Shown piece after piece: positions 41,037-51,439 of a DNA stretch of 64,000 nucleotides. The notes under the pieces are model-generated. The model saw only the letters and a list, made by a program, of their open reading frames with translations. It searched no databases and was not told where the DNA came from. The stretch spans positions 17,775 to 81,774 of the forward strand of contig RPFO01001590.1 in the NCBI GenBank assembly GCA_009746045.1, written 5' to 3'. Source of the stretch: Mesostigma viride (lineage: Eukaryota; Streptophyta; Mesostigmatophyceae; Mesostigmatales; Mesostigmataceae). The position numbers and the translations under genes were made by a program. Every line of letters begins with the position of its first letter. The stretch's first letter is position 1.

Positions 41037-41780
41037 CGTTGTCTCACTCGGGTGAGACAGATATTAGTTCCCAGCGCGCCGTTGTCTCAGCGTAGCGTGT
41101 TCAAGTGAGACAACGGGTAGTTCCCAGCTAGCCGTTGTGTCAAGGTAGTGAGACAACGGGTAGTTCCCAGCGCTTCGTTGTCTTACTCAAGTGAGACAGA
41201 TATTAGTTCCCAGCGCGTCGTTGTCTCACTCTAGTGAGACAGATATTAGTTCCCAGCGCGTCGTTGTCTCACTTGAGTGAGACAACGGGTAGTTTCCAGC
41301 GCGTCGTTGTCTCACTCTAGTGAGACAGATATTAGTTCCCAGCGCGTCGTTGTCTCACTCTAGTGAGACAGATATTAGTTCCCAGCGCGTCGTTGTCTCA
41401 CTCTAGTAAGACAGATATTAGTTCCCAGCGCGTCGTTGTCTCACTTGAGTGAGACAACGGGTAGTTTCCAGCGCGTCGTTGTCTCACCCTAGTGAGACAG
41501 ATATTAGTTCCCAGCGCGTCGTTGTCTCACTTGAGTGAGACAACGGGTAGTTTCCAGCGCGTCGTTGTCTCACTCTAGTGAGACAGATATTAGTTCCCAG
41601 CGCGTCGTTGTCTCACTCTAGTGAGACAGATATTAGTTCCCAGCGCGTCGTTGTCTCACTTGAGTGAGACAACGGGTAGTTTCCAGCGCGTCGTTGTCTC
41701 ACCCTAGTGAGACAGATATCAGTTCCCAGCGCGTCGTTGTCTCACTTGAGTGAGACAACGGGTAGTTCCCGGCGCGCCGA
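41037..41780. repeat. array 2 of 42-43-bp palindromic units (inverted relative to array 1)
   Basis: About 17 units of GTTGTCTCACT-x-AGTGAGACA followed by either GATATTAGTT or ACGGGTAGTT, then CCCAGCGCGTC. These are the reverse complement of the unit at 34594-34927. The two linker variants alternate irregularly. The array starts about 145 bp upstream of the ATG of the acyltransferase-like gene. Confidence 0.93.
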
Positions 41781-42453
41781 TTTCTCACTCCCCTTCCTCC
41801 GCCCCCCGGTGCCACTTGCTAATTCCCCCAAACTGCCACGTCACAATTCCCGGCTAAGGGAGATTGCCATGCCATGCTCCGTGCCTGCATTGCGCTCGCT
41901 GTCGCCAGATCATCGGCGTCTTCCCGGCAATTTGCGCTCAAGACCGCACAGGAATGACAAGATCTGTACGGCCGGTGCAAAGGTTGAATCATGAATTATT
42001 ACTACTTGTAGTGAAATGTGATTGCAGTCAGCCCCTCTAACTTAACGCGGGGAGGGGAAGGCTGGGGTCGCCAAAGAAGTGGGTTCCCACTTCCCAGTCG
42101 CCAAAGGCGAATCCTAGTCGCCACAGGTGAAATCTGGCAGCAGAAGCGGAATTTTTCACTGTTGTGTCAGCCAGAAGAATAAGTGGAGCTTTCCTCACTG
42201 GACCCGAGTGCGGAAAGCAATTTGTCGCCACGCGGGCTGCTTTTCGCCCACGAGGGCCGGCGGCCCGAGGAAACGTTTCGAACTTTAAAATCGGCATCTT
42301 ACGGTTCAAAACGGCGGGCCGAGATCTGGACGGTTGAAAATGCGTGTGCGACAAGCAATTTGTTCCCCCCGTGACAATAAACGGCGAAATGGCGCACTGC
42401 TTACCACTGGAACTACCACTGGAACGAAGTAGTCCTGTGCCCAAATGTTGGAC
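41781..42453. other. spacer left of the Harbinger-like element
   Basis: No convincing gene. It contains a 16-bp palindrome AAGTGGGTTCCCACTT (about 42079-42094) and GTCGCCA repeats around it. Confidence 0.5.
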
Positions 42454-42456
42454 AAT

Positions 42457-42485
42457 AGAGAGTTTTTGCAGAAGCTTTAGCTTTG
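42457..42485 (+). repeat. left terminal inverted repeat of the Harbinger-like element
   Basis: 29 bp beginning AGAGAGTTTTTGC; perfect inverted match to 45489-45517. Confidence 0.9.
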
Positions 42486-42682
42486 GCAGGAAATTTCTAC
42501 GGACGCCAGAGAAAGATACGGATAGCCGTTCTCTTGTAACGCATGCATACGGATCCTTGTTCTGTCTGATCAGGCGCCGGATGAAGGTAGGTAGCTGTCG
42601 GAAATGGCCAAAAATTACAAATGCGCGCGGGCGGGACAGCTAGGTCGCATATATACGTAATGGCCAGTGCGGAGTTGCGGCG

Positions 42683-43090
42683 TTGAGGAAGAGACCGGCA
42701 CAAGCTGTGCTTGCGCATGTCGCCGGTCGCGTAGTGGAAAACATGACTTACCCTACCATCTCGAAGGGTGTGGCCCGCTTGATGCAGCGCAATGCAGCAT
42801 TTTTTCTGCTACTTTGGGCCTTGAAAATCAGTTTCCACACGAATTTTTCTGGGCACCCAATCACCGCCACCTCCTACAGGATCGGGTTAGAGGGTTTGCT
42901 AGCGTCAATCAGCCTCTGCATGTCCATTAGAGCACCTCTCTACTCAGATTACGGGCATATTGCATCATATAGCTTCCTGCAGCGGTCCAATTTCTCGACT
43001 CGCCAACAGTTTAGGCGACGAGCAGACCTCACCCGAGTCCGGAAAGCACTCCGGATTCCCGACGTACCTACAACGTCGGTCAGGTATTGA
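42683..43090 (+). CDS. unassigned ORF inside the Harbinger-like element
   Basis: 135 codons near the left end of the element. It contains a hydrophobic stretch (AFFLLLWALKISF) and a basic C-terminal part (STRQQFRRRADLTRVRKAL). It does not show the DDE motifs expected of a Harbinger transposase. It may be chance or a relic; included because of its position opposite the Myb-like ORF. Confidence 0.2.
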   Translation: MRKRPAQAVLAHVAGRVVENMTYPTISKGVARLMQRNAAFFLLLWALKISFHTNFSGHPITATSYRIGLEGLLASISLCMSIRAPLYSDYGHIASYSFLQRSNFSTRQQFRRRADLTRVRKALRIPDVPTTSVRY

Positions 43091-43596
43091 GTGAGAACAC
43101 TATTCCTGGACGCATGGCGATCCAACGCCGTTGAAGGGCTAGGTTGTTTAAATTAATTTCAATTAAATCACATTATAACATATCAAGGAGACAACTTTGA
43201 TCAGCGCATATCTCCGTGGGAAGCATCTGTATGTAACACATATCGCTGGGAATGAGCATGTTTTTAAATACATTATAGGGTACAACCTAGTGGTTTTTAA
43301 TTTTGATTTTAGGCTACAACCTGCATGTGGGGGATGTGAACAGCAACCAACTCTGGCCGGGTGCACTACAAGGTGCACGTGCACCACCATGATGATGTAT
43401 CATACCTGAAAGGCCTGGCATGGGGTGGAAGATGATCATGGCTAGGCAACAGCTAGGGCAAGGCATCTCAGCAGAGAGTAACTCTAGGACTAGGTTATAT
43501 CAAGGAGACGTACCAACGCAGGCCAAAAGTTTATATGGTTAAACAATTGAGTATACAGCTAGTAAACCGTGTAGCCGAATGTAATACTTTGCGTAC

Positions 43597-43641
43597 GTGA
43601 GACAACTACTTAATTTTAGTTTTACTTAATAGTTGTCTCAC
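43597..43641. repeat. 45-bp hairpin with 12-bp perfect arms
   Basis: GTGAGACAACTA at 43597-43608 pairs with TAGTTGTCTCAC at 43630-43641 across a 21-bp loop. The arm contains the core of the 42-43-bp arrays at 34.6 and 41.0 kb. Confidence 0.9.
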
Positions 43642-44313
43642 TTATTAATATTAATTTTAACATTGATACTGATGGGGCCTTATATATTAGTAAGCAATGA
43701 GACAACCATTGAACTTTAAAGATTGAAATTAGTATGATAGTCTGCGACAACGGAGGAGTTTTTCAAGTAGTTGTCTCACTTCATACATGCAAGTAGTTGT
43801 CTCACTTCATAAAGCAATAAATTAAAATAATTGTCTCTCCTAATAAATTAGATGCATGCTTGCCAACGCGGCCATGCCTTTTCAGGCACATTCTACCTTT
43901 GTTTAACCCAACCTATCTTTAACTAATAATCACTTCTAATTATCGTAGAGGCAACAAGCGCAGGCCAGACATCGGGAATCACTTCATATTATTAGATGAG
44001 ACAACATTATCAAGGAGACAATAGTATGGTTCTACAGCTCTGTTGCCATGTTAGTTGTCTCATCACAATGGCACAGTTGCTAAACAAGTCGGCCCCCCTT
44101 TTATCGAAGAACGGAGTCAATGCTACGGAGACACAAGTTAGTGCTTCACTGAGTTAATGGCACATGGGCCTTGCCATAAAGAGATTTAAGCCATGGCCTT
44201 TTTACGCAAGTCAAGACGTGACCATTGTTAGGATGCAACGGTACAAGGTCGCCTCAAGTATCAATGAGACCTTGGTAGCAAGGCCTATCTCTACAATAGA
44301 GCTCACAAATGCA

Positions 44314-45177
44314 TTATGGATAAAAAAGCGCATGGAATCGCAGCACTGTAGTGAAGGTACCGCAAGGCGCAATCAGTTTCTCAGCCAGAACCAACAGGCG
44401 CGTCGAATGATATCCCCACTTGTTTGCCATCACCTTGAAAAGGAAATCAGTCTGCTTTCCCATTGCCTCAAGCTGCCCACCCATCTCGTCGCCTTCCTCC
44501 CACTCTTCCTCTTCCCCTGCATACTCCTCTCCTGCCTGACCCCCTTCCTGTGATTCGTCCGGGTGCTCGCCTGCCGGGGGGTCAAGATCAGGGGCTGCTC
44601 TCTTACTGCCCCTCGACGACATCGCCGCCGCCCTAACATGTGCGCCAATTTCTGCAGGGCGGGCGTCCTGCTGGGGCACCTTCCCTTGTTTCTTTTTCGA
44701 CTTGGCCGCCGCCTCCAACCCCATAACCACCTTGGTCAAATGCAGGATCTCCTGCTCGATACTGGAGTCTGGGTCGTCGACGTCCACCGGGGAGGCCTTC
44801 TTTTGTTTCAAAGCGGCCTTTAGCGCCTTGTACTGTTTTTGGCACTTCTCCCCTGTGGCGTACCCCTTAGGCAGCCTGTCTTTGGGATCCATGAATTCCA
44901 TGCTTGCATCCAGGTCGGCCCCCACCTCGTCCCAGCCAATCTGCCGGGGGGTCTTTTCTGTCTTTTTGGCCCCCCGGCCCCGCTGGGTGGGCAGCGAGAA
45001 AACCACCACCCGGCCAGAGTTGAGGCGCTTCAACAATGCATGCTTGGCTGGCTGCGACCACCTGATGGCGGCATGCGAGCCGCCGTCGTCACTTGAGGCG
45101 CTGTCAGACATGCGCGCGTCATCACCAGCGTTGCTGGCAGCATCCATCGCGGCATCATGATCGCCAGTGGCCGCCAT
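44314..45177 (-). CDS. Myb/SANT-like (trihelix-type) DNA-binding protein of a Harbinger-like element
   Basis: 287 codons from ATG at 45177. After an acidic N-terminus (residues 1-33) comes IRWSQPAKHALLKRLNSGRV, a spacer, W-DEVGADLDASM, then GYATGEKCQKQYKALKAALK. The W-x7-L-L-x-x-L, W-x-x-(V/I), C-x-x-(K/R)-(Y/W)-x-x-L-K series marks a Myb/SANT-like trihelix domain (about residues 36-125). A Glu-rich region (EEYAGEEEEWEEGDEMGG) and a final helix (DFLFKVMANKWGYHSTRLLV) follow. In PIF/Harbinger elements such proteins bind the termini and carry the transposase into the nucleus. Its place between matching inverted repeats supports that role. A host gene captured by the element is the alternative. 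Confidence 0.65.
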   Translation of the reverse strand: MAATGDHDAAMDAASNAGDDARMSDSASSDDGGSHAAIRWSQPAKHALLKRLNSGRVVVFSLPTQRGRGAKKTEKTPRQIGWDEVGADLDASMEFMDPKDRLPKGYATGEKCQKQYKALKAALKQKKASPVDVDDPDSSIEQEILHLTKVVMGLEAAAKSKKKQGKVPQQDARPAEIGAHVRAAAMSSRGSKRAAPDLDPPAGEHPDESQEGGQAGEEYAGEEEEWEEGDEMGGQLEAMGKQTDFLFKVMANKWGYHSTRLLVLAEKLIAPCGTFTTVLRFHALFYP

Positions 45178-45280
45178 AAGAGCAAAGTCGCACCAGGTTC
45201 ACCACGCCGCCATCGAAAGCCAAGCCGCCATGCGCCCGACTTCTTTTGTGCACGACAGTCGATGCCAGAATTAAATTTTT

Positions 45281-45361
45281 TTCTATCAAAGCTAAGCTAA
45301 AATAGAATGGTCAGAAAAACGGGATTTTTTCTGCCCGGCTAAATTAGAATAGCTTTGATTT
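45281..45361. repeat. 81-bp inverted-repeat unit (ATCAAAGCTA arms)
   Basis: ATCAAAGCTA and TAGCTTTGAT bracket about 60 bp near the right end of the Harbinger-like element. The arm resembles the AAAGCTA repeats inside the element's terminus, so it may be a subterminal binding-site repeat or a small nested element. Confidence 0.6.
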
Positions 45362-45488
45362 CGGGTCTGAAATGGTCCGCCGTCCACGTCTGAAATGGCC
45401 CGTCCATGACCGTCACGGTTACAAACGGTTACGTAACCTTTAAGTCTTGGTTTACGCGGAATCGCTCTTCCAAAGCTAAAGCTAAAGT

Positions 45489-45517
45489 CAAAGCTAAAGC
45501 TTCTGCAAAAACTCTCT
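45489..45517 (-). repeat. right terminal inverted repeat of the Harbinger-like element
   Basis: 29 bp ending GCAAAAACTCTCT, inverted copy of 42457-42485, preceded by extra AAAGCTA repeats and followed by AAT. Confidence 0.9.
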
Positions 45518-45608
45518 AATGTTGGACAATGTTGGACTGGAAGGTTGGCGGCCGGTTCCCGACCGGTTCCTCACCTGTCGGGCCCGCAGTCCAACATTGT
45601 CCAACATT
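45518..45608. repeat. inverted repeat with 20-bp perfect arms at the transposon's right border
   Basis: AATGTTGGAC twice in tandem (45518-45537) is matched by GTCCAACATT twice (45589-45608) across 51 bp. The bases left of the transposon (AATGTTGGACAAT at 42444-42456) continue the same 10-bp tandem, so the transposon split a run of about three copies. Confidence 0.9.
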
Positions 45609-45609
45609 C

Positions 45610-48600
45610 GGGGCAGACGCAAGTAAACAGAACCAGTGGCAGGAGGGCAGGGGGGGACGACGCGACTACAAAATATTCACTTACGCTGCTATGGTGGCGC
45701 GAACAACTGACTGGGGCGAGAGCATGCCTTGACGTATTGGAATGAAAATTTGTAGGCATCATCCATAGGTATTATAAATGCTATATCCTTAGCCGTGAAG
45801 CATTTGAAAATGCGTAGATATGTCTCTAGGTGATGTCGCGGTGCAGCAAATCGTGTGGCCGGCCTGGCGATGACAGTCATGCGACCTCTACTTGTTGCCC
45901 GGCAGAAAAAGTTGGGATTTTTGCGCATGGATGAGTTCGTCATGTCATTCCTAGCACAGTTGATCATCCATGGCGGCCAGGACATGCTTGAGGTTACGTT
46001 CGGGGGGTGGGCGTGCTAGCTCCCGCAAACAAGGTAATCTGCGGTTTCGAGTTTCGACCAGGTAGGCAGGTACGCTTTAGCCTTTTAACATGTCTCAGTG
46101 ACCGCGCATGTGTCATATATTGTTTCGATATCAGTCTTGGGGCTGTAATCGAGGCTTCATGACCGTCTTTTTGTTGATTTATTGCATCTGTGCATAGGCT
46201 TGTGGTGGTTGGGTAGTAATGCTACCTCGGCCAGATTTTGGACGAGATTTGAGTGCTTTTAGCGTATGCTACAACATCAATGTTGGTAACGACAGATATC
46301 GTTTGTAATAATGATTATTGTGATGATACGATGCTTTCAGTTGCTTAAACAATTCAGGGAGAGTGCTTTTCTGCCCAGTTGTAGGCATGCAAGCTGGCCA
46401 AGCCCGCCTTCTTTTTGTGTGTTTGTTGTGTGTTAGAGACAATAATTGTTGATGGAGATGCCTGGGATCTGCTTGCTTTGAAGCATCAGCAAGTTGCTTC
46501 TTTGTTTCTTTCCTTTTTTCTTGTATTTTGAAGTTGTTTGTAGCGTATATGATGCGTTGGTAATCAGCTCCTTGCATGTGCCTTCTACACGTGCTTTATG
46601 CCTAATGGCACTATATTTCCAACATTATATTGCATGAGCTGCTGTTATATATGCTGGAAATGTGTTGGAGGATGCATGTGTGGCCAGCTATGATGTTTTG
46701 TGCCACATTGGGATAGGAAACCAAAACGGCAGTGCTAGCCAACCACGCCCAAAAAACTTGGTCCTATTTTTAGGACTGAGCTATTTTGGGCTTTTTGCTA
46801 GCTAGCTTGTGCAGTTCTGTGGCATGTCATGTTGTGAATGTATTGATGGCATGCCTGTGATATTAACTAACTGCCTTTGAATTCCAGGGCATACTGATTT
46901 GTATAAGTGGTCCATATTGCATGATGTATGTCTCAAATCCTCAATTTTTCCGTACCCCCTTGGGGTTGGCGCTATTTATAGCACCCAATAGTCATTGATA
47001 TGGGACCAATGGCATGCCCCCAAATAAATATCAAAGAGACAACCAGTGCATATGTAACATAAATGCATAAGTAAGTAAGTACTTGCGTGTCGTGCGCAAA
47101 TGCATGCCACGGAGTACTATGCTAATCTCATTAGAAAAAATAATTGCATGCTTGGTCCCAATGCAAGGCGTAGCCATGCAGAAATTGTTTTTATACCGTA
47201 AACAAACATAGGATGTTGGATCGATTACGCCATGCGCTCAGGAATAGTTGTCTCACTTAATGTGTGCAAAGATGTCAGTGTCACTCAGTCCATTTTTTAG
47301 GAATCAGTGGACACAGTTGAAGGTTAAAACACATCTTAATTGATTTATTGATTGAAATAATTAACTTACACATAGCAGCTTCATTGGATGGGAGCTAATC
47401 TTGAATATTGGTGCATACATTTGCAGATGTGAGTTCAGATAGGCTTTCTCCAGCCGGTGCATTTGAGAATTCAGGGCTGGAGGGCCTGCTCCCCCTGGGC
47501 AACTCAATTCCTAACTTCGAATTCACTACATAGATTCCTAATTCATTCACTATTGTCGAGCATGGACATGGATACAAAAGCCGCACTGGCCACAAAAGCA
47601 TATGCACATGCAAGATGCTCGAATTAAGACCATGTCACCATGATGTCACCTCGCACACATTAATTGGGCGACACGGACTCAGTTGTAAATTTTTTGGGTA
47701 GAGACGGTAGCTCTCTCATTAGACCAGTACGGTTGCGTGTTTCATTCCAAAACATGCGTCCTCCATCGTCTGAGAACCAGTATAATTAACATTACGACGA
47801 CTTAGTAGGTGATTCATGGGGCGTATGCCATTGGGCAACCATGTTACTCAAGAGATACTTATGTAAATTCCCATGATGCCTCATAATCATTCCCGGCCAA
47901 ACTATTCGTGACGCAGTCACGTGTACATTAATTAGTTAATTGATTCCTGCAACTACTCATGGACTGGCCGCCAGAATGTCTTATTGGTCAGTGCATAGTT
48001 GTCTCACACTCTCACTTAATAGAATTACCATATAACCATTACCCATTATAACACCACTAGCTCATGAGCCCTTGTCATGTCACAAGCCTGCTTGGATGGA
48101 GCCCTGCCTGGGCTATGACTACTAAGCAATTACAGAAATTGGTAATGTGGCAATCTGTCAAGAGACCTTCCTCAAACACGAACCAACCAGAGAGCAAAAG
48201 GCAATTGCACGTTTAATTAATGCAAGGCGTAATGCAAACTAATTCTACCATGCATTCCACAAATATATCAACGAAAAAGCCCGTTGTAGGAAACCGAGCA
48301 AAGTCAGGATTATTAGCATGCATTCAGGACAAGCAGGCTGAAGCATGCGCAAGGAGGTCCCAAGTATAAAGCAATGTGCTGGACAAACCGGCCATGCCAT
48401 AGCCAAGCACTTGCACAACCACGCAAATTCCCTAGCTGGAGCAAACTACTAACTTCATACGCAGCAGAAGGAACAAATTAACAGCAAATTAACAGCAAAA
48501 CATCGTTGTAGCCAAGATTATGGATCCTGCAATTTGACTACCACGCCATGCATGCAATGATGCAAAGAACCTTACAGTCTATCTTAGTACCTTGCTTTGT

Positions 48601-49460
48601 TAGGTTTTCGCGATTTTCCACAATATTGTGTCGCGACGTGATATGAATATGGTACCCGGCGGCTCGGGCGGGATCAAAAACTGATCGACTGCGCGAGAGC
48701 CATATTGCGGAAATTCATACTCTGCAGTACTCTGCGCCATCATTCCACGCAGGTGTGTTCAGTTAACCATGATTTGCAACAGTCCACCCGACACGTCGCA
48801 TCATTGTCTGCCGTTCTAGGTTGTGGGGTTGCAGGTTGCACTCGGTCGATATGCATTATCGACTGCATATCGATCGCCGACCACCACCTACGCTGCTACC
48901 GCAAGTACGTGTGGCCAAAAATGCACCCATGCCACGCGCCCGCGCCAAATTTACCAAAACCGCGGGGAAATCCCCCAAATTGCCTTTTGTTTCCCAAAAT
49001 GTGTGAGCCACCCCTTTCTTTCCCAACGGGCCGGAAATCCCTAAATCCCCCAAAAGGTCACGCCATAAAGCCCGGCCTTCGTGCCAGACCGGCCAGCCTG
49101 CGTGACTGGCTTTGATCAGTTAGGATCCTTTTCCTGAGGAATAAGTGAGTACTGAAAGACTAGAGAATATTAAGCAATAAGCAGCTGGCGAGATGGCGGC
49201 CGGTACGGCACTTGAGTCGGTACCTCTGTATTATTTCATGAATTCAATCGCGCACTCTTTAAGGCCTTTTTCCGCGTCAATGGCGGGCCGGCTGCTGTTG
49301 TGCGAGCCTTCCTGAATACTTAGAATAGCGGATTGTGACGCCAGTGAACCGACGAAGTCACGTAGCTTTCAGTTTGCTTTTTAATGGCATTGCTATCAGT
49401 CAGTCGGGACATTTGCGGGCTAGAATAGGAAAGCCTACAGTACAAAATGCATCATAGATG
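45610..49460. other. gene-poor stretch
   Basis: About 3.9 kb, AT-richer than the gene regions, with only short ORFs of non-protein-like composition. GTTGTCTCAC occurs at 47247 and 47998. I see no tandem array or RNA gene. A C/A-rich patch at 48915-49070 is open on the plus strand by composition only. Confidence 0.5.
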
Positions 49461-49466
49461 TTATGA

Positions 49467-50370
49467 GTGGGACGAACATTAGCAATGGCAGGACGCAGAA
49501 TTTTTGTCTGCGATGCCTCCATCAGTGGATTATGCAACGGTCAGGGGGAGCTGGCTGATGCTTATTTACGCGTGGTATCCCGCAACGGCCCCATCAACAA
49601 GAGCAACAATCAGAACCGCACACTCTCCCCGCCAGGAGGCCCTTCCCACAAGATGCGGTATGCGACGCGGACGTGCAGCTGCACCCGCTGTCTCGATGTC
49701 ATCAACGAGGGCGGCCGTGAAGCCGACCTTGCAGGCGGTGACGAAATTCTCCGTGATGGCACCGACGAACAGCTGCTTGGTGGCAGCCCCGAATCCGGCG
49801 CTGAAGAGCTGCACAGCGAGAGCCAGGAGCTCGATCGGCACTGAGGACTACCAGTGCCCGTTCCTTGTCAAGTATCTTGTGTGTCATGCCACGTTGAAGA
49901 CCGGGATGTACACGCTCCGCGATGCTCCACACGCATTGCAGGATTATGCCCCAGGAGGCTCAGTGCCCACTCCTCAGAAGATTGTAAAATTCACCAAAGA
50001 GCTGAAGGAGAAGCTGAAACCTTTGATGGGCAGGGCTTCAACCGAAGGCTGCTCGCAATCTATTTCGAACCCAGAATCCCGACATGCCGCTGCCTTCGCT
50101 TGGCCAGTGTCAGAATGCAAGCAAGCGGATGCAGGGAGGATGGAAACAACAACAACGAGCTGGATAAAATGAGCGTGTACATTCAGGGCAAGCTTTGCCG
50201 CGATGATCTGGATGATCATGCCATTTACTTCTTCGGCGTCCCCGAGCACGAGGATGGCACGCCTAGATTAGGGCTCAGAGATGGGGTCGTGTACGGCGAT
50301 GGAGACCCTGCTCGTGGCGATGACGGCATCTTCACTTCTGATGATCACCACAAGGGTAAATTGTATTGAT
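49467..50370 (+). pseudogene. unassigned coding-like region in shifting frames
   Basis: Protein-like stretches appear in different plus frames: DYQCPFLVKYLVCHATLKTG, MYTLRDAPHALQDYAPGGS, VPTPQKIVKFTKELKEKLKP (about 49845-50025), then MSVYIQGKLCRDDLDDHAIY, FFGVPEHEDGTPRLGLRDG (about 50168-50300). On the minus strand 49566-49841 is also open with an Ala/Val-rich protein-like reading (LFVGAITENFVTACKVGF). I cannot name a family. It could be a decayed gene, exons of a split gene, or one real ORF with a shadow. Confidence 0.25.
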
Positions 50371-50460
50371 CAGGATAACGGCATGGGAGGGAACTTTGTA
50401 GATTGCTGGCATATGCTTAGGGATGATGGCTTCTAATAATGATTCAGCAGCTCTTCCTCA

Positions 50461-50530
50461 GTTTATCACCCACCCACCCACTCCGCCCGCCCGCCCGCCC
50501 GCCCGCCCGCCCGCCCAACCAACCAACCAC
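50461..50530. repeat. (CCCA)n/(CCCG)n/(CCAA)n tetranucleotide tract
   Basis: About 70 bp of three consecutive tetramer types: CACC, then CCCG, then CCAA. Confidence 0.95.
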
Positions 50531-50759
50531 CTGCCCACCAAACAGCCAATTTATTATCAGCCAGTAAATCAGCCAGCTATCAAGCCACTCTCTATATCAC
50601 CCATTGCGTCTATTCATGGCACGCTGTCGGGCACAATTTTCTTTCTTTGGTCCACTGCTGAAAAGGCCATAGTGCCATGTGTGGCCGCAGGCCCACAGCA
50701 GTGCCGTGGTCATCAGGGTAACTATGGTTGTTCTGCTACCTTAGCTGCCTAAGTGTCTC

Positions 50760-51360
50760 TAAAATCGACCTCTGACATGTAATATAGGACCATGGCTATA
50801 ATAATTCTGATTTATTTTCGAAGAGGAAGTTGGGTTGGTTACTTTGACTGTTATTGCTGACTGTGTTGTGCTGTTGCATTTTGTGCATTTTTCAAGCGCA
50901 CATGTATGTTTAGTTGTTTCTATTGAATGCAGGGAAAAGCTCCACAGTGGTATCCAAGGCTTTTCCGAAGACCATGGGCATTTTCTGGCCACTAGATAGC
51001 AAGCTTGGCACGTATTCGGAGTAGCCTTGCTTATGTGCTGCACAGGGCAGTATGCTTGCACATGCGTAGTGGCAACATGTCTTGCTGCTTTCAATTTCTG
51101 CCAAGCATAACCAGTCCCATTGTCATTGCCATATGTTATGGAGGCCGGCATCCTAGGAGTAAGATGACCAATGGCAGACTTGAAAAACAGCCGTGTCTGT
51201 TTCCTCATACAGTGTGAGATGTCATGTTATTAAGTGAGACAAAGTTCTGTATAATGGGTGTGGAAAGTCGCTCCCCCCCCCCCCAGGGCTCCGGCACCCT
51301 ATTTGGACAAGTTTGCTTTTGGTACCGATTGATGTAATAGATAAACGATGTTATTAACCC
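50760..51360. other. spacer, no gene recognised
   Basis: Only short ORFs; a run of ten C near 51273 and a GTGAGACAAA at 51234. Confidence 0.5.
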
Positions 51361-51369
51361 GTGTTTTTT

Positions 51370-51422
51370 TACAACGCGATGTATCGCGTTGTAGGGTTAG
51401 AACGCGATGTATCGCGTTCTAA
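51370..51422. repeat. twin palindromes sharing an AACGCGAT core
   Basis: Palindrome 1 (51370-51393) has 11-bp arms and palindrome 2 (51397-51422) has 12-bp arms; each has GT at its centre. Both contain AACGCGAT-GT-ATCGCGTT but differ in the outer bases (ACA.. against TTAG..), each compensated on the other arm. Three bases separate them. Confidence 0.95.
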
Positions 51423-51439
51423 TCTGACACGTGGCAGAC

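Larger units (their letters stand above)
42457..45517 (-). mobile_element. PIF/Harbinger-like DNA transposon, 3,061 bp, no transposase seen
   Basis: Terminal inverted repeats of 29 bp match perfectly: AGAGAGTTTTTGCAGAAGC plus ten further bases at 42457-42485, and its reverse complement at 45489-45517. AAT flanks both ends. Because the target holds a 10-bp tandem repeat, a 13-bp duplication fits equally well. Inside is a Myb/SANT-like ORF, the usual partner protein of PIF/Harbinger transposases. No DDE transposase is recognisable, so this copy is probably non-autonomous. Several GTTGTCTCAC motifs lie in its middle. Confidence 0.72.

Noticed and set aside
41037-41780. 42-43-bp palindromic repeats as a CRISPR-like array.
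   Set aside because: The linkers are two recurrent variants rather than unique spacers, and no cas genes are present.
48705-49115. Plus-strand ORF of 136 codons.
   Set aside because: Composition follows a C/A-rich patch; there are no motifs and overlapping frames are equally open.
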